From NCBI GenBank assembly GCA_016845365.1, contig JAERST010000013.1, forward strand, positions 1-64,000: a stretch of 64,000 bases of DNA, given 5' to 3'. Numbering within the stretch: the first letter of the stretch is position 1; each line of letters starts with the position of its first letter. The notes under the pieces were generated by a model, which was given only the letters and a program-made list of their open reading frames with translations, had not been told where the DNA came from and ran no database searches. The DNA comes from Methanobacteriota archaeon (lineage in GTDB: Archaea; Thermoplasmatota; Poseidoniia; Poseidoniales; Thalassarchaeaceae). Shown piece by piece: positions 48,846 to 58,635 of this stretch. The translations under genes and the position numbers were made by a program.

Positions 48846-51800
48846 TCGAATCACCTCCGGATGTCGAGTCCGACCGGGTAGGCCGGCTCGGAACTTCTGG
48901 CATCAAGCCCTTCGGATTGAACTTGAGAGAGAATAGAATCAGACAGCCGATTAGGAAGACCTTGACGTAGGCCATATCGGCTTGGAGTCCACCGATGAAA
49001 GCCTCGTCAATTGAGCGTTGGCCCATCATCAAGCCGGTGAAAGTGAAGGTGACAGCACCGGCTAATCCCACTTCTCTGAGCCCTGCCTTCCCGATTAACC
49101 AACCGAGTAAGCACAGAATGATGCAGAGGTTGACCACTTCCCACGAGTCGACAACTAGCCACTCAAACAGGCTATCGATACGCGCGGCCGTCGTGTGCAA
49201 GGGTAAGTCTGCAGAACCTTGGCCGGCGACTAGAACGTTGAAGACGAATTCCATCAGTACGATGATGAAGGCGCCGACGACCATTCCTCGGTTATTCGCG
49301 GCTCCACCAACGATGAAAGCAGCCCAAACGAGGAATGTCGACCTTGCTGGCATCATATGGTTGGGCTGGAATCCTGTAAGCTTCCAAGCCCAGAGTGCCC
49401 CTGCGAAGGCGGCGATTGCCGCGCCGAGAGCGAGGCTCGCCGCCTTGTGAGTCAAGACATCGTGTCCGTGGTGTTGAGCGACTTCTTCGTCCTCGCGGAT
49501 GGCTCGCAGAATGCGACCCCATGGTGAGGCGAGCACCGTGTCGAGAAGCCACCAAATCAGAACGGTTGCGACGATTCCGATTATGGCTAGCAGGAGCATG
49601 TAAGGAGCTGGCTCACCCAAATTCAGCAAGTCGCCAACCGAAGCCGCGGGACTTGACAAATCCACTACATCGCGGCAATCTGCCGGTTCCATCTTCGAGA
49701 TGATATCATCCGCAGTCCCCAAAGTGGCATCCGGTCCAGCCAAAGGCGCCTTATTCGGAACATCGGAACCGCAGAACCACCATGATTCACCCGGCAGAGT
49801 ATACCGTGAGATTCCAATCGAGGAACCCCAAGAACCAGCGCGTAGCAAGGGTTCACCAGCAAGCAATACGCGTACGATTTCACCGAGTGAAATCGTCACG
49901 ATTGCGAAGTAATCCATCCGCAATCGAGCGGTTGGATAAGCCAGCAGCCAGCCGGCGAGAGCGGCGATGAGGACAGCCGCTATCGTCGCCGGAATCACGG
50001 GCCAATCGTAGCCGTGTAATTCAGAGGGAGCGCTCAGAATCCCCACGACGATTGACCCGATACCAACAAAGAATATCACACCAAAATTCACCATTCCCGT
50101 GACACCGGTGTGGAGGTTTAGTGAGAAGGCCATGAGGGCGAAAATAGCCAGTGTGACCAGCACGTTTGAGACTTGTAGGACCTTGATGAAGCGCATTCCA
50201 TCCTGTTCTGCGACCGGCAACCAAGCCAAGAATAACAGCAAAATGAACATCATTACACTGAACATAATCCACGAGCCCTTCGGACTCTCACGCCCGTACA
50301 ATGCAAGGTGATCTGTGCCGCTAGACTCCGGTCGAACTCGCGAAATCAATGGAGAAATCTGCTCTGAAATTTGCACAGTGAATCCATCGATCTGCGCAGA
50401 GACCCTCGTTGGAATTGTGTTGAGTTTGACAGCGAGTTGATTCAAGGAAGTCGAGAGATTTCCAAAGCCCGGGCTCGCGCTCGCTGTTACGTCTTCAATC
50501 ATCGAAGTTATTCGGCGAAGTGGGTCTTCATCACGCCCCTTCAGCAGATTGATTCCCTCGACAATTGCGATGAGCCACACCAAGATTGGTAATGCTGGCC
50601 AAATCACATCTCCGAGGGTGCCAATGATATCGAGTAAGGCCAGCTCGCTTGACATCAAGTCAAACCAAGTCTGATTCATGAAATCGAGATGTTCTGCCGT
50701 CCAGCTCTCGTGCAGATATGGGGCTACGTCGCTGGGCGGCGAATCGATATTCGATTCTGTGAACGGGGCATCGGCCAGAGTGAGTGAGCCATCGCTTCTG
50801 CCCGTAACCAATTCGAGATTGGTTGCGATGCCTTCTGAGTCTTGGCAGGTTTGCGAGCAGGCGCCCTCAGAGAATGAGTTCGCGCCGATGAATTGTGAGA
50901 TTCTGTGGAATACGTAAGCACCAATCGTCGCTATCAGCATCGATTGACCACGAGCCTCTTTGCGCTGCTGGAAATTGTGTAGACCCAATGCACCGGTTGG
51001 CAGAATCGCAAGGATTCCTCCTGTCTTCTTGTTCGGTGCCCGGTCTTGCTCAGCGCGTTTTCTGAGTCGGTCGACCTTCCATTTCTCATAGGCATCGCCG
51101 ATTCCCTCGGGCATAATCATCAGGATAGCGATGAGGAAAATGTAGGGCATTACTCCGTCGAGTGCTGTGTAATTTGAGCGCCCGAGTGGTTGTCCTATAC
51201 CGATTAGGACGGGGGATGAAAGGGCGCGAACAAAACCGACGATTAGCGAGCCGATTATCGCTCCGGGAATTGAGCCAATGGTTCCGAGGACGATTACTGC
51301 GAACGATGGAAGAAGGAGTGTGAAGGCCGTTTCAGGCGTGAAGCGGAGCGTCATCGCGAAGATGGCCCCACCCATCCCAGAAAGGCCGGCCGAGAGGAAG
51401 GCGCTGGTCATTTGCACCCTCTCGACGTTGATACCGCTGGATGCGGCAAGGTCTGGGTTGTCGGCAACAGCGCGCATGCGGCGGCCGAGGCGAGTCTTGT
51501 TGAGGAGAATCAGAAGGAGAATTACCGAGATGAAGATCACAACCGGCATGGCACCCTTGTAGTAGGCATAGCCGGTTGTGGCTTGGTCGACACAATTTGT
51601 CGCCAAATCATAGGTCTCGAAGAGTGGTTTGCTTCCTTCGACGACAATCCTCTCGCCGCCCTCAGCATCGCAAGAATTCAGAGTATAGGTCGAGCCTTCC
51701 TCGATACTGCGGTCGCCGAGGTAGAGGCGAAGTTTGGTTGTTGGAATGTCCCACCGCAGGGAAGGTACGCGCCAATCTGCATCTGGCTCGAACATATTCT

Positions 51801-52554
51801 TGCCTGCACCAAATCGAAGGTAGACGAGTGCGCGCAAAATCAGTGCCACACCCAGCGATGCGATCATCATCACCTGAGGTGAAGCATCGCGCTCGCGGAA
51901 TCCGCGATAGACCAAACGATCGATGACAATGCCAGCGATTCCAGTCAGTACAAAGGCGCCTAAGACTGTCCACAAGAGGAGAGACCAGACGATTACACCG
52001 TCTCTAGGAGCAGCGGCAAGTGGGTAGAAATGATCTACCCAAACCATCACCATTGCCAAATACATACCAATCATGAAGAATTCAGATTGGGCAAAATTTC
52101 CGTAACGCTGGACCTTGTAGGTCAGGGTTAATCCGACGGCTATCGCAAGATATGTCGTCGACCAAGTTAGCGTTCCGACTCCAACCGATACTAGGTCGAG
52201 GGTAATGATTGCATCATCGGCCATTCCCTTGAACAAGAGGTCCAAGGTTAACCAGACAATGAATAAGAGAAAAAGTGGAGAACAAGCGATTCCGATAGAA
52301 CGGGCGGTGCTTTCTGGGACATCATCGAAGAGGATTTTGATCAGCATAAATCCGCCTGAGATAGCCACGACGGTTTGCAATAACCATACCATATCATTCG
52401 GAATTCCTCCCCCGAGGATAGCGTCACTGTGATTGAGTAGACCGAAGCCGTATCTCAAGCCCAGCCAAGCATCGAAGATGATGATTAGCGAAATCACCAG
52501 GCGCTGGCGGCCACGGTCAAGGGATTTCCAGCCGGAAGTCACAGATTCAATCAT
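48838..52554 (-). CDS. Fused LivH-LivM branched-chain amino-acid ABC permease
   Basis: 1238 aa; LivH-type SQ(S)EFFMIGMYLAM...AVADNPDLAASSGINVERVQ followed by LivM-type LNLHTGVTGMVNFGVIFFVGIG...RAIREDEEVAQHHGHDVLTHK. Confidence 0.88.
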   Translation of the reverse strand: MIESVTSGWKSLDRGRQRLVISLIIIFDAWLGLRYGFGLLNHSDAILGGGIPNDMVWLLQTVVAISGGFMLIKILFDDVPESTARSIGIACSPLFLLFIVWLTLDLLFKGMADDAIITLDLVSVGVGTLTWSTTYLAIAVGLTLTYKVQRYGNFAQSEFFMIGMYLAMVMVWVDHFYPLAAAPRDGVIVWSLLLWTVLGAFVLTGIAGIVIDRLVYRGFRERDASPQVMMIASLGVALILRALVYLRFGAGKNMFEPDADWRVPSLRWDIPTTKLRLYLGDRSIEEGSTYTLNSCDAEGGERIVVEGSKPLFETYDLATNCVDQATTGYAYYKGAMPVVIFISVILLLILLNKTRLGRRMRAVADNPDLAASSGINVERVQMTSAFLSAGLSGMGGAIFAMTLRFTPETAFTLLLPSFAVIVLGTIGSIPGAIIGSLIVGFVRALSSPVLIGIGQPLGRSNYTALDGVMPYIFLIAILMIMPEGIGDAYEKWKVDRLRKRAEQDRAPNKKTGGILAILPTGALGLHNFQQRKEARGQSMLIATIGAYVFHRISQFIGANSFSEGACSQTCQDSEGIATNLELVTGRSDGSLTLADAPFTESNIDSPPSDVAPYLHESWTAEHLDFMNQTWFDLMSSELALLDIIGTLGDVIWPALPILVWLIAIVEGINLLKGRDEDPLRRITSMIEDVTASASPGFGNLSTSLNQLAVKLNTIPTRVSAQIDGFTVQISEQISPLISRVRPESSGTDHLALYGRESPKGSWIMFSVMMFILLLFLAWLPVAEQDGMRFIKVLQVSNVLVTLAIFALMAFSLNLHTGVTGMVNFGVIFFVGIGSIVVGILSAPSELHGYDWPVIPATIAAVLIAALAGWLLAYPTARLRMDYFAIVTISLGEIVRVLLAGEPLLRAGSWGSSIGISRYTLPGESWWFCGSDVPNKAPLAGPDATLGTADDIISKMEPADCRDVVDLSSPAASVGDLLNLGEPAPYMLLLAIIGIVATVLIWWLLDTVLASPWGRILRAIREDEEVAQHHGHDVLTHKAASLALGAAIAAFAGALWAWKLTGFQPNHMMPARSTFLVWAAFIVGGAANNRGMVVGAFIIVLMEFVFNVLVAGQGSADLPLHTTAARIDSLFEWLVVDSWEVVNLCIILCLLGWLIGKAGLREVGLAGAVTFTFTGLMMGQRSIDEAFIGGLQADMAYVKVFLIGCLILFSLKFNPKGLMPEVPSRPTRSDSTSGGDSNE

Positions 52555-52618
52555 CTGGCACACCGTCGGGAAAAAGGAATCAGTTTCAACTCTGCAGTTT
52601 CAAAAATAGGGTTGGGGG

Positions 52619-52651
52619 GCTCCCCAGCGAGCGTGTTGCCCGCTGGGGAGC
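52619..52651 (-). terminator. Hairpin between SBP gene and permease gene
   Basis: GCTCCCCAGCG-N11-CGCTGGGGAGC (perfect 11-bp stem); followed on the minus strand by CCCCCAACCCTATTTTTG. Confidence 0.65.
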
Positions 52652-52681
52652 TTTACGTTCCCAGTGCGTGTCTCTACGAGT

Positions 52682-55600
52682 TCACGCGTTCGTTACGCCG
52701 CCGTCGCGTGACCAGAAGCGGTCACAATCGAACGACACGGCACCATCATCGGCGACGTTGAACGTACCGACGCAGTATCCGTTACCAGCGACATCACCAA
52801 CAGCATCGAAGCTGTGGACACCAGAGGCGCCCACGAAGCCTTGACCTACAGCCGAGATGAGAGCGCTCAGAGGGGTTCCCTCTGGGCTCGAAGCCAATGC
52901 GAACACCGAGTAACCGATGATGATCATGGCGTCGAATGCCTCTGCGGTGTAGATTCCACCAGCGCAGTCAGGCACAGCGCCGCAAGCCGCGGCGAATGCC
53001 ATCGAGCGCTCGTTTGGTGTTGCTGATGCTGGCTTGGTAGCCACCGCACCGTCTAGCAGAGAACTGTCTGCCATGTCGGCTGCGATTCCTTCCTCAGCGA
53101 CTCCGTCGCCACCGTAGATAGCTCCGGAGAAGCCCTGAGCACCGAGTTCCTCGATGATTGCGGCTCCATCACTCGCGTACGAGATCAGCATGACGCTGTC
53201 GCAGCCACCGTCGACAACAGACTGCACCTGTGAGGTGAAGTCAGTCTCGGTGTCTGCGTATCCGACCTTCGTGCAAAGTGCGTTACCTGCATCTGTCCAA
53301 GCAGCCTCGAAGGAGTCTGCAAGACCAGAACCGTAGTCGTTGGTCATGTAGAGCAGTGCAATGTTGCTGTGGCCACCGGCGGTGACAACATCAGCGAGTG
53401 CAGGTCCCTGAATCGCATCGCTTGGCACGACACGGAAGAACAGCGGGTATGCCGAGGCATCGCTGAGTCCAGGGTTAGTGCTCGCGTACGAAATCATTGG
53501 GATTCCAGCAGCCGATAGGACTGCGTTTGCACCCATGGTTGCACCAGAGCAGGCTGCTCCAGCAACTGCGACTACACCGGCGTCGATCAGAGTCTGAGCG
53601 CCGGTAGCAGCGACGGTTCCGTCACAGCCCGAGTCAGCGAATACCAACTCGAACTGTAGGCCTGAGCCCCATCCTGCAACGTTCATCATCTGAAGAGCGA
53701 TTCCTGCAGCAGCTGCGAATCCTGGCGCGTAAACAGCGATAGGACCGGTTGCTGGATTTAGGAATCCGATCTTGACCGTCTGGCCGGTGAAATCGCTTGC
53801 AGCGACTCCACCGTCACGGGTCCAGTGTGCTCGGCAGCTGAAGAAGACATCAGTGCTCGACAGAGCGTCGAAGCGGCAGATATCGTATCCTGCTCCTGCG
53901 ACGTCTCCGCTCTCATCGAAAGTGTGAGATCCGGATGCGCCTTCGTAGTCGGTTCCGACCATGCCAAGGTGGGAAGCCATGTTAGCTCCCTCTTCCATCA
54001 TTGCAGCCTTACCGATCATCATGACCGCATCGTAAGTCTCTGCAGTGTAGATTCCACCAGCACAGGTCTCGTCAGCAGCGCAGCGCTCACCGAAGTCACC
54101 AGCACCGGCTACGGCGCGTGGCTTGGTGGCCTGGACGCCGTTTGCAGCACCAGGTGCGCTGAAGTCGTCGAGGAAGCCGGCGTCAGCGATTCCATCCGCG
54201 CCGAATGTTGGCAAGGATAGGCCGACGTAGGCCATTGTCTCGAGGATTGCAGCACCGTCGGTTGCGTAGGTGACCATCACGACGGAGCCACAGCCCGCGT
54301 CAGCGATTGCTTGGACCTCAGCAGCGAAGTCGGTCTGAGTGTCCTCGTAACCGATCTTTGTGCAAAGGTTGTCCGATCCCCATGCGCCCTCAAAGGCGTC
54401 TGCTAGACCAGAACCGTAGTCGTTGGTCATGTGCAGAAGTGCCGGGTTTGATGCACCAGCTGCTGTTACCATTGCGGCGATTGCAGGACCCTGGATTGCG
54501 TCGCTTGGAACGACGCGATAGAAGCCTGGGTAAGCCGAGGCGTCAGAGAGACCAGGGTTTGTGCTGGCGTATGATACCTGCACGATTCCAGCCTCGCTGA
54601 GGACAGCGTTTGCACCCATTGAGGCACCAGAGCACGCGGCTCCAGCGACACCGACAACGCCGGCGTCAACAAGGGTCTGTGCGGCTCCGCTTGCGACGGT
54701 TCCGTCACAGCCGGAGTCTGCCTCGACGAGTTCGAAGTCGCCGCCCATTGCGTTCAGGTCAGCGATTGCCATGTTGGCAGCTGCTGTGAACGGTGGTGCG
54801 TAAACTGCGATTGGTCCAGTCAATGGATTTAGTAGACCGATCTTCATCGACTCTACTGGCTCTTCTGGAGCCTCAAACATTGGGTTATCGTTACCCATGT
54901 AGTGAGCAGCGATCTCATCGACGAGCGCGTTAGCGACGTCGACATCGAATCCGACAGCGTTACCATCTTCGTCAATGCTCTCGAACGGCGGGTAAGCCGT
55001 GTCCGAGCAGAGCTTGAGCGAACCGGACTCGAGAACCGCTGAGAGGGTTGATCCCTCGCTCGGGCTCGGGTAAGCGGTTGCAGTGTTGTCGTCGCGGTCA
55101 TCTGTTAGGACAACAGCGCCATCGAACCAAGCACCGAAGATAGCGTCGTACTCGCCGGAGTCGACAATCGCGGTGATTGCGACGTTGAGGGCATCGAGCA
55201 ATTCGCCCGAGTCCTCGCGGACAGCGAGTCCGAAGGTCTCATCCGAAAATGTCGTCAATAGGTCACCGGACAATGCCAGCACGGGCGAATCGCCCATAGC
55301 GTAGTCCGCCTCACCATTTCCAACAGCCGCTACGACCGAGGGGAAGTCAGCGTATGCGACGATTGTCGCGTCACCGAGGTTATCCTGGGCGTAGAGATCG
55401 GAGGTCGTTCCGGATTGAACAGCGACGGTTGTACCAGCCGCATTCAGTTCCGAGACGTCCGAGATAGCTGCAGCACCAGCCGCACCGATTACACCCTGGC
55501 TACTCGTGTAGTAACCGCGGGTGAAGTCGACGACTTGGTCGCGCTCCTCCGTCTTCGTCATCGCCGAGATGATGGCATCGCACATCTCGCCGCCGTTCAA

Positions 55601-55771
55601 GTTGGGAATAATCGGATCCCAATCAGACGTAACAAAGTCTGCCGACACATCGTCGGCTGGACTCAGTTCCCACGTCTCTTCAGGTTCCACTTCCCCGCCC
55701 AGACATCCTGCGAACGCAGCCGCAAGCATGCTGAGCGTCATCAGCATTGCAGTCATTTTCTTGTCTAACAT
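52682..55771 (-). CDS. Multi-domain ABC substrate-binding lipoprotein: permuted SBP_bac_3-like domain plus two LivK-like (Peripla_BP_6) domains
   Basis: Lipobox LAAAFAGC; DFVTSDWDPIIPNLNGGEMCDAIISAMTKTEERDQVVDFT precedes LKLCSDTAYPPFESIDEDGNAVGFDVDVANAL; then KIGLLNPLTGPIAVYAP and KIGFLNPATGPIAVYAP duplicate domains. Confidence 0.85.
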   Translation of the reverse strand: MLDKKMTAMLMTLSMLAAAFAGCLGGEVEPEETWELSPADDVSADFVTSDWDPIIPNLNGGEMCDAIISAMTKTEERDQVVDFTRGYYTSSQGVIGAAGAAAISDVSELNAAGTTVAVQSGTTSDLYAQDNLGDATIVAYADFPSVVAAVGNGEADYAMGDSPVLALSGDLLTTFSDETFGLAVREDSGELLDALNVAITAIVDSGEYDAIFGAWFDGAVVLTDDRDDNTATAYPSPSEGSTLSAVLESGSLKLCSDTAYPPFESIDEDGNAVGFDVDVANALVDEIAAHYMGNDNPMFEAPEEPVESMKIGLLNPLTGPIAVYAPPFTAAANMAIADLNAMGGDFELVEADSGCDGTVASGAAQTLVDAGVVGVAGAACSGASMGANAVLSEAGIVQVSYASTNPGLSDASAYPGFYRVVPSDAIQGPAIAAMVTAAGASNPALLHMTNDYGSGLADAFEGAWGSDNLCTKIGYEDTQTDFAAEVQAIADAGCGSVVMVTYATDGAAILETMAYVGLSLPTFGADGIADAGFLDDFSAPGAANGVQATKPRAVAGAGDFGERCAADETCAGGIYTAETYDAVMMIGKAAMMEEGANMASHLGMVGTDYEGASGSHTFDESGDVAGAGYDICRFDALSSTDVFFSCRAHWTRDGGVAASDFTGQTVKIGFLNPATGPIAVYAPGFAAAAGIALQMMNVAGWGSGLQFELVFADSGCDGTVAATGAQTLIDAGVVAVAGAACSGATMGANAVLSAAGIPMISYASTNPGLSDASAYPLFFRVVPSDAIQGPALADVVTAGGHSNIALLYMTNDYGSGLADSFEAAWTDAGNALCTKVGYADTETDFTSQVQSVVDGGCDSVMLISYASDGAAIIEELGAQGFSGAIYGGDGVAEEGIAADMADSSLLDGAVATKPASATPNERSMAFAAACGAVPDCAGGIYTAEAFDAMIIIGYSVFALASSPEGTPLSALISAVGQGFVGASGVHSFDAVGDVAGNGYCVGTFNVADDGAVSFDCDRFWSRDGGVTNA

Positions 55772-56085
55772 GGCGTATCTCACGCTCCTTAGCCCTCGTA
55801 CGACATTTCCTATTTGTTATAGAAGTTCGCAATATTGTTCCAGAAAACACCGTTTCGGTATGTTGGTGAAATGGAATCCTGAATGATTGGAAACTGAGGT
55901 AATGCGCGGATATGATTCCCTTTTGTGATAATTTTCTTCCATATTTCTACAAATTCTAGAAAATGGCGCATCGGAAATTCCCCACGAAGTGGATTTTTTA
56001 GAAATCCGAATTTTTCGTGAGTTTTGAGAAGGGGGCCTCAAACTCTTTGCTAGTTTTTTTCTGAGTTTGAGCAGCCGATTGAATC

Positions 56086-57231
56086 ATGAAGTTGGCCCTG
56101 CGCGTTCGGTGCGTGGCAGACACCCCCATGGACTATGCCAGCAGCGGGGTCGACATCGATGCCGAGGGAGCTGCGATTGCCAGTCTAATCGGTTCGTTGA
56201 GCGGCTCGGTCCGACAGCCTGGGACGAGGGGAGCTCCGATTCCTCTTCCCGGGGGCTTTGGTGGTATCATCGAATTCGGTGATTCACGCTTGGCTCTGGC
56301 GACCGATGGTGTGGGTTCAAAATTACAACTTGCTAATTCTCTCGGTCGCTACGAGGGGGTCGGCATCGATTGTGTCGCAATGAATGTCAACGACTTGCTC
56401 TGTGTAGGTGCCGAACCACTCGCCTTCGTAGATTACATCGCCGTGCCTGCAACCGACCCAGCGACTCATGCCGTCATCGGCTCATCGCTTGCTGAGGCTA
56501 GCCGACGCGCGCGAATTACTTTGGCCGGCGGCGAGACTGCAACCCTTCCAGGTATTGTTACCGAACTGGATTTGTCCGGTACCGCACTTGGTTGGTTTCC
56601 AGCAGGTGGAGCGATTACGGGTGAGAGGTTAGAGGCCGGTGATGTGGTCATCGGTTTGCCGAGTAGCGGCGTCCACTCAAATGGCTACACTTTGCTCCGA
56701 GCAGTGGTTGAGAAATCAGGACTCTCGCTGACCGACGCGGCACCATTCGATTCGGAGCACGCCGGGCGAGTGATTGAGGGGGCGGGTGAAGCAGGTGCGA
56801 GCCTTGGCGAGGTTTTGTTGAACCCGACTCGAATTTATGTTGACCCAATTATCGATTTGATCGATGCTTGCCGCGACGGATCGGGCCCTTGTGCGAGCGA
56901 GGATTTGAAGGCGATTGCTCACATTACAGGTGGAGGTTTGTCGAACCTACTCCGACTTCACGACTCGCTCGGTTGGCACATCTCAGACCCCTTGCCGGTT
57001 CCGCCTGAATTCGGTTGGATAGCAGAGGTTGGCCCTGTCGAGAATCTCGAGATGCACAAGGTCTTCAATATGGGAATGGGGATGTGTCTCGCCGTATCTG
57101 AGGATGTTGTTGATTCTGTCGAAGAATGGCTTGCTGCGAGGCTGTCGGGCAGTCGACGAGTGGGTGTTGTGACCGATGAAGGACATCGGGTAACCCATGC
57201 TGATTCCGATGTTGTGTTCGAACATTATTGA
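56086..57231 (+). CDS. purM: Phosphoribosylformylglycinamidine cyclo-ligase
   Basis: YASSGVDIDAEGAAI, ATDGVGSKLQLA, VAMNVNDLLCVGAEPLAFVDYIA, AGGETATLPG, HITGGGLSNLLR. Confidence 0.95.
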   Translation: MKLALRVRCVADTPMDYASSGVDIDAEGAAIASLIGSLSGSVRQPGTRGAPIPLPGGFGGIIEFGDSRLALATDGVGSKLQLANSLGRYEGVGIDCVAMNVNDLLCVGAEPLAFVDYIAVPATDPATHAVIGSSLAEASRRARITLAGGETATLPGIVTELDLSGTALGWFPAGGAITGERLEAGDVVIGLPSSGVHSNGYTLLRAVVEKSGLSLTDAAPFDSEHAGRVIEGAGEAGASLGEVLLNPTRIYVDPIIDLIDACRDGSGPCASEDLKAIAHITGGGLSNLLRLHDSLGWHISDPLPVPPEFGWIAEVGPVENLEMHKVFNMGMGMCLAVSEDVVDSVEEWLAARLSGSRRVGVVTDEGHRVTHADSDVVFEHY

Positions 57232-57303
57232 GACTCATTTCGTGAGTACTCACCATTCTGTCCGAGCAGTCAAGCCAATGTGTGAGGGCTCATCCGAGGC
57301 GAC

Positions 57304-58632
57304 GTGACATCTCCAACTCCGCGCGGTTGGCCCGGCCTTGTCCACAGAGAGGGAAGGACGCTTACTCGCGTGACGAAATTGCCGGAATCCACCGCTCGAG
57401 GACCGGCGGCAAAGAGTGCCGATGGAGTGTTTCTGAATCCGGCGATGGCAGGCTCGCGCACGCGGAGCGTGCTGTTGATGGCGCATGCCATCGAGTCTGG
57501 AATACTCGGTGATGGGAAAATTCGCGCCCTCGATGGATTGAGTGCGTCTGGGTTGAGGCCCCGGCGTTGGTTGCGCGAATTGCCCGAAGACGCCGCCGCG
57601 CGATTGATTGCGACCGCGGGTGACATGGATCAGAATTCCTTGGACTGGGGGGCGGCGACCGAGGCTGAATTTCCTAGTGGCCGCGGAGAATTGCACTCAC
57701 TTCTCGGTGACCTTCGCACCAGCGTCCTCTCCCAAGGTTGGCACTGGATCGACATCGACCCCTTCGGCTCGCCGGTTCCATTCCTCGACACGGCAGTCCA
57801 AGCTTTGGCACGCCGTGGTGTTCTCGAGGTCAGCGCAACCGATACAGCCGCACTTACCGGCTCTTCGAAGAATCCCTTGATGCGCCGTTACGGGGCCAGA
57901 GTGCGGCTGGACAAACTCAAACACGATTCAGGGCTTAGAGTTCTGATGGCAACGGTCGCGCGCGCGGCTGCGCGCCACGACCGGAGCATCACGCCCCTGC
58001 TCTCAATTTGGGATTCGCACCACCTACGAGTCTCGGTTCAGGTACGTCGAGTCATGGGTGGTGCGAATGATATCGAGGCATCGCTCGGCTGGCGAGTTTT
58101 CTCGCCAGACCAGTCCGAGGTCGATGCTTCGGTTGCGGCAGGTCTGCTCCCGGCTGACTCCGGAAGCGACCTGCCAATCCGTTGTTTCCTACCTCTTTCT
58201 CACCCCGTCGCCCGCGGCGATAAGCGGGTGTCCGGGCCGATGTGGATCGGCCCGCTCGGCGATGCGGATACGATGGCTTCGATGAGCCAAGAGCGCGCAC
58301 TCGAATTGTGTGGACCGGCGGCTGGAGAAGCCGAAGACCCTGCGTGTTGGAGCGAGAAGCAATTTGAAGCCGAGCGAAGACGAGTTGCACGCGCCGTCAG
58401 AAACATCGCAGAAGAATCTCAAGCCATCGACGCAGCCCATCTGATCGCCGTCGATGAACTATCCAGTTGGCTGGAAAGAGGCAGCCCCCCAAGCCCAGCC
58501 AAGATGGTTGCCCACCTCCAAAAACAAGGCCACTGCGCGGCAGTCTCACACTATGCAGAACCCTCGTTCAGCACCGACGCGCCGTGGTCAGCAATCCTCG
58601 CCGCCTTCGATGAAATCACGGCAGGCGAGTAA
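57304..58632 (+). CDS. trm1: tRNA (guanine26-N2)-dimethyltransferase Trm1
   Basis: FLNPAMAGSRTRSVLL, LDGLSASGLRPRRWLREL, WIDIDPFGSPVPFLDTAVQAL, SATDTAALTGSSKNPLMRRYGAR. Confidence 0.93.
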   Translation: MTSPTPRGWPGLVHREGRTLTRVTKLPESTARGPAAKSADGVFLNPAMAGSRTRSVLLMAHAIESGILGDGKIRALDGLSASGLRPRRWLRELPEDAAARLIATAGDMDQNSLDWGAATEAEFPSGRGELHSLLGDLRTSVLSQGWHWIDIDPFGSPVPFLDTAVQALARRGVLEVSATDTAALTGSSKNPLMRRYGARVRLDKLKHDSGLRVLMATVARAAARHDRSITPLLSIWDSHHLRVSVQVRRVMGGANDIEASLGWRVFSPDQSEVDASVAAGLLPADSGSDLPIRCFLPLSHPVARGDKRVSGPMWIGPLGDADTMASMSQERALELCGPAAGEAEDPACWSEKQFEAERRRVARAVRNIAEESQAIDAAHLIAVDELSSWLERGSPPSPAKMVAHLQKQGHCAAVSHYAEPSFSTDAPWSAILAAFDEITAGE

Positions 58633-58635
58633 AAC

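Noticed and set aside
55784-56085. AT-rich ~300-bp gap between the SBP gene and purM as a mobile-element scar
   Set aside because: No inverted terminal repeats, target duplications or transposase remnants; most likely a divergent promoter region.
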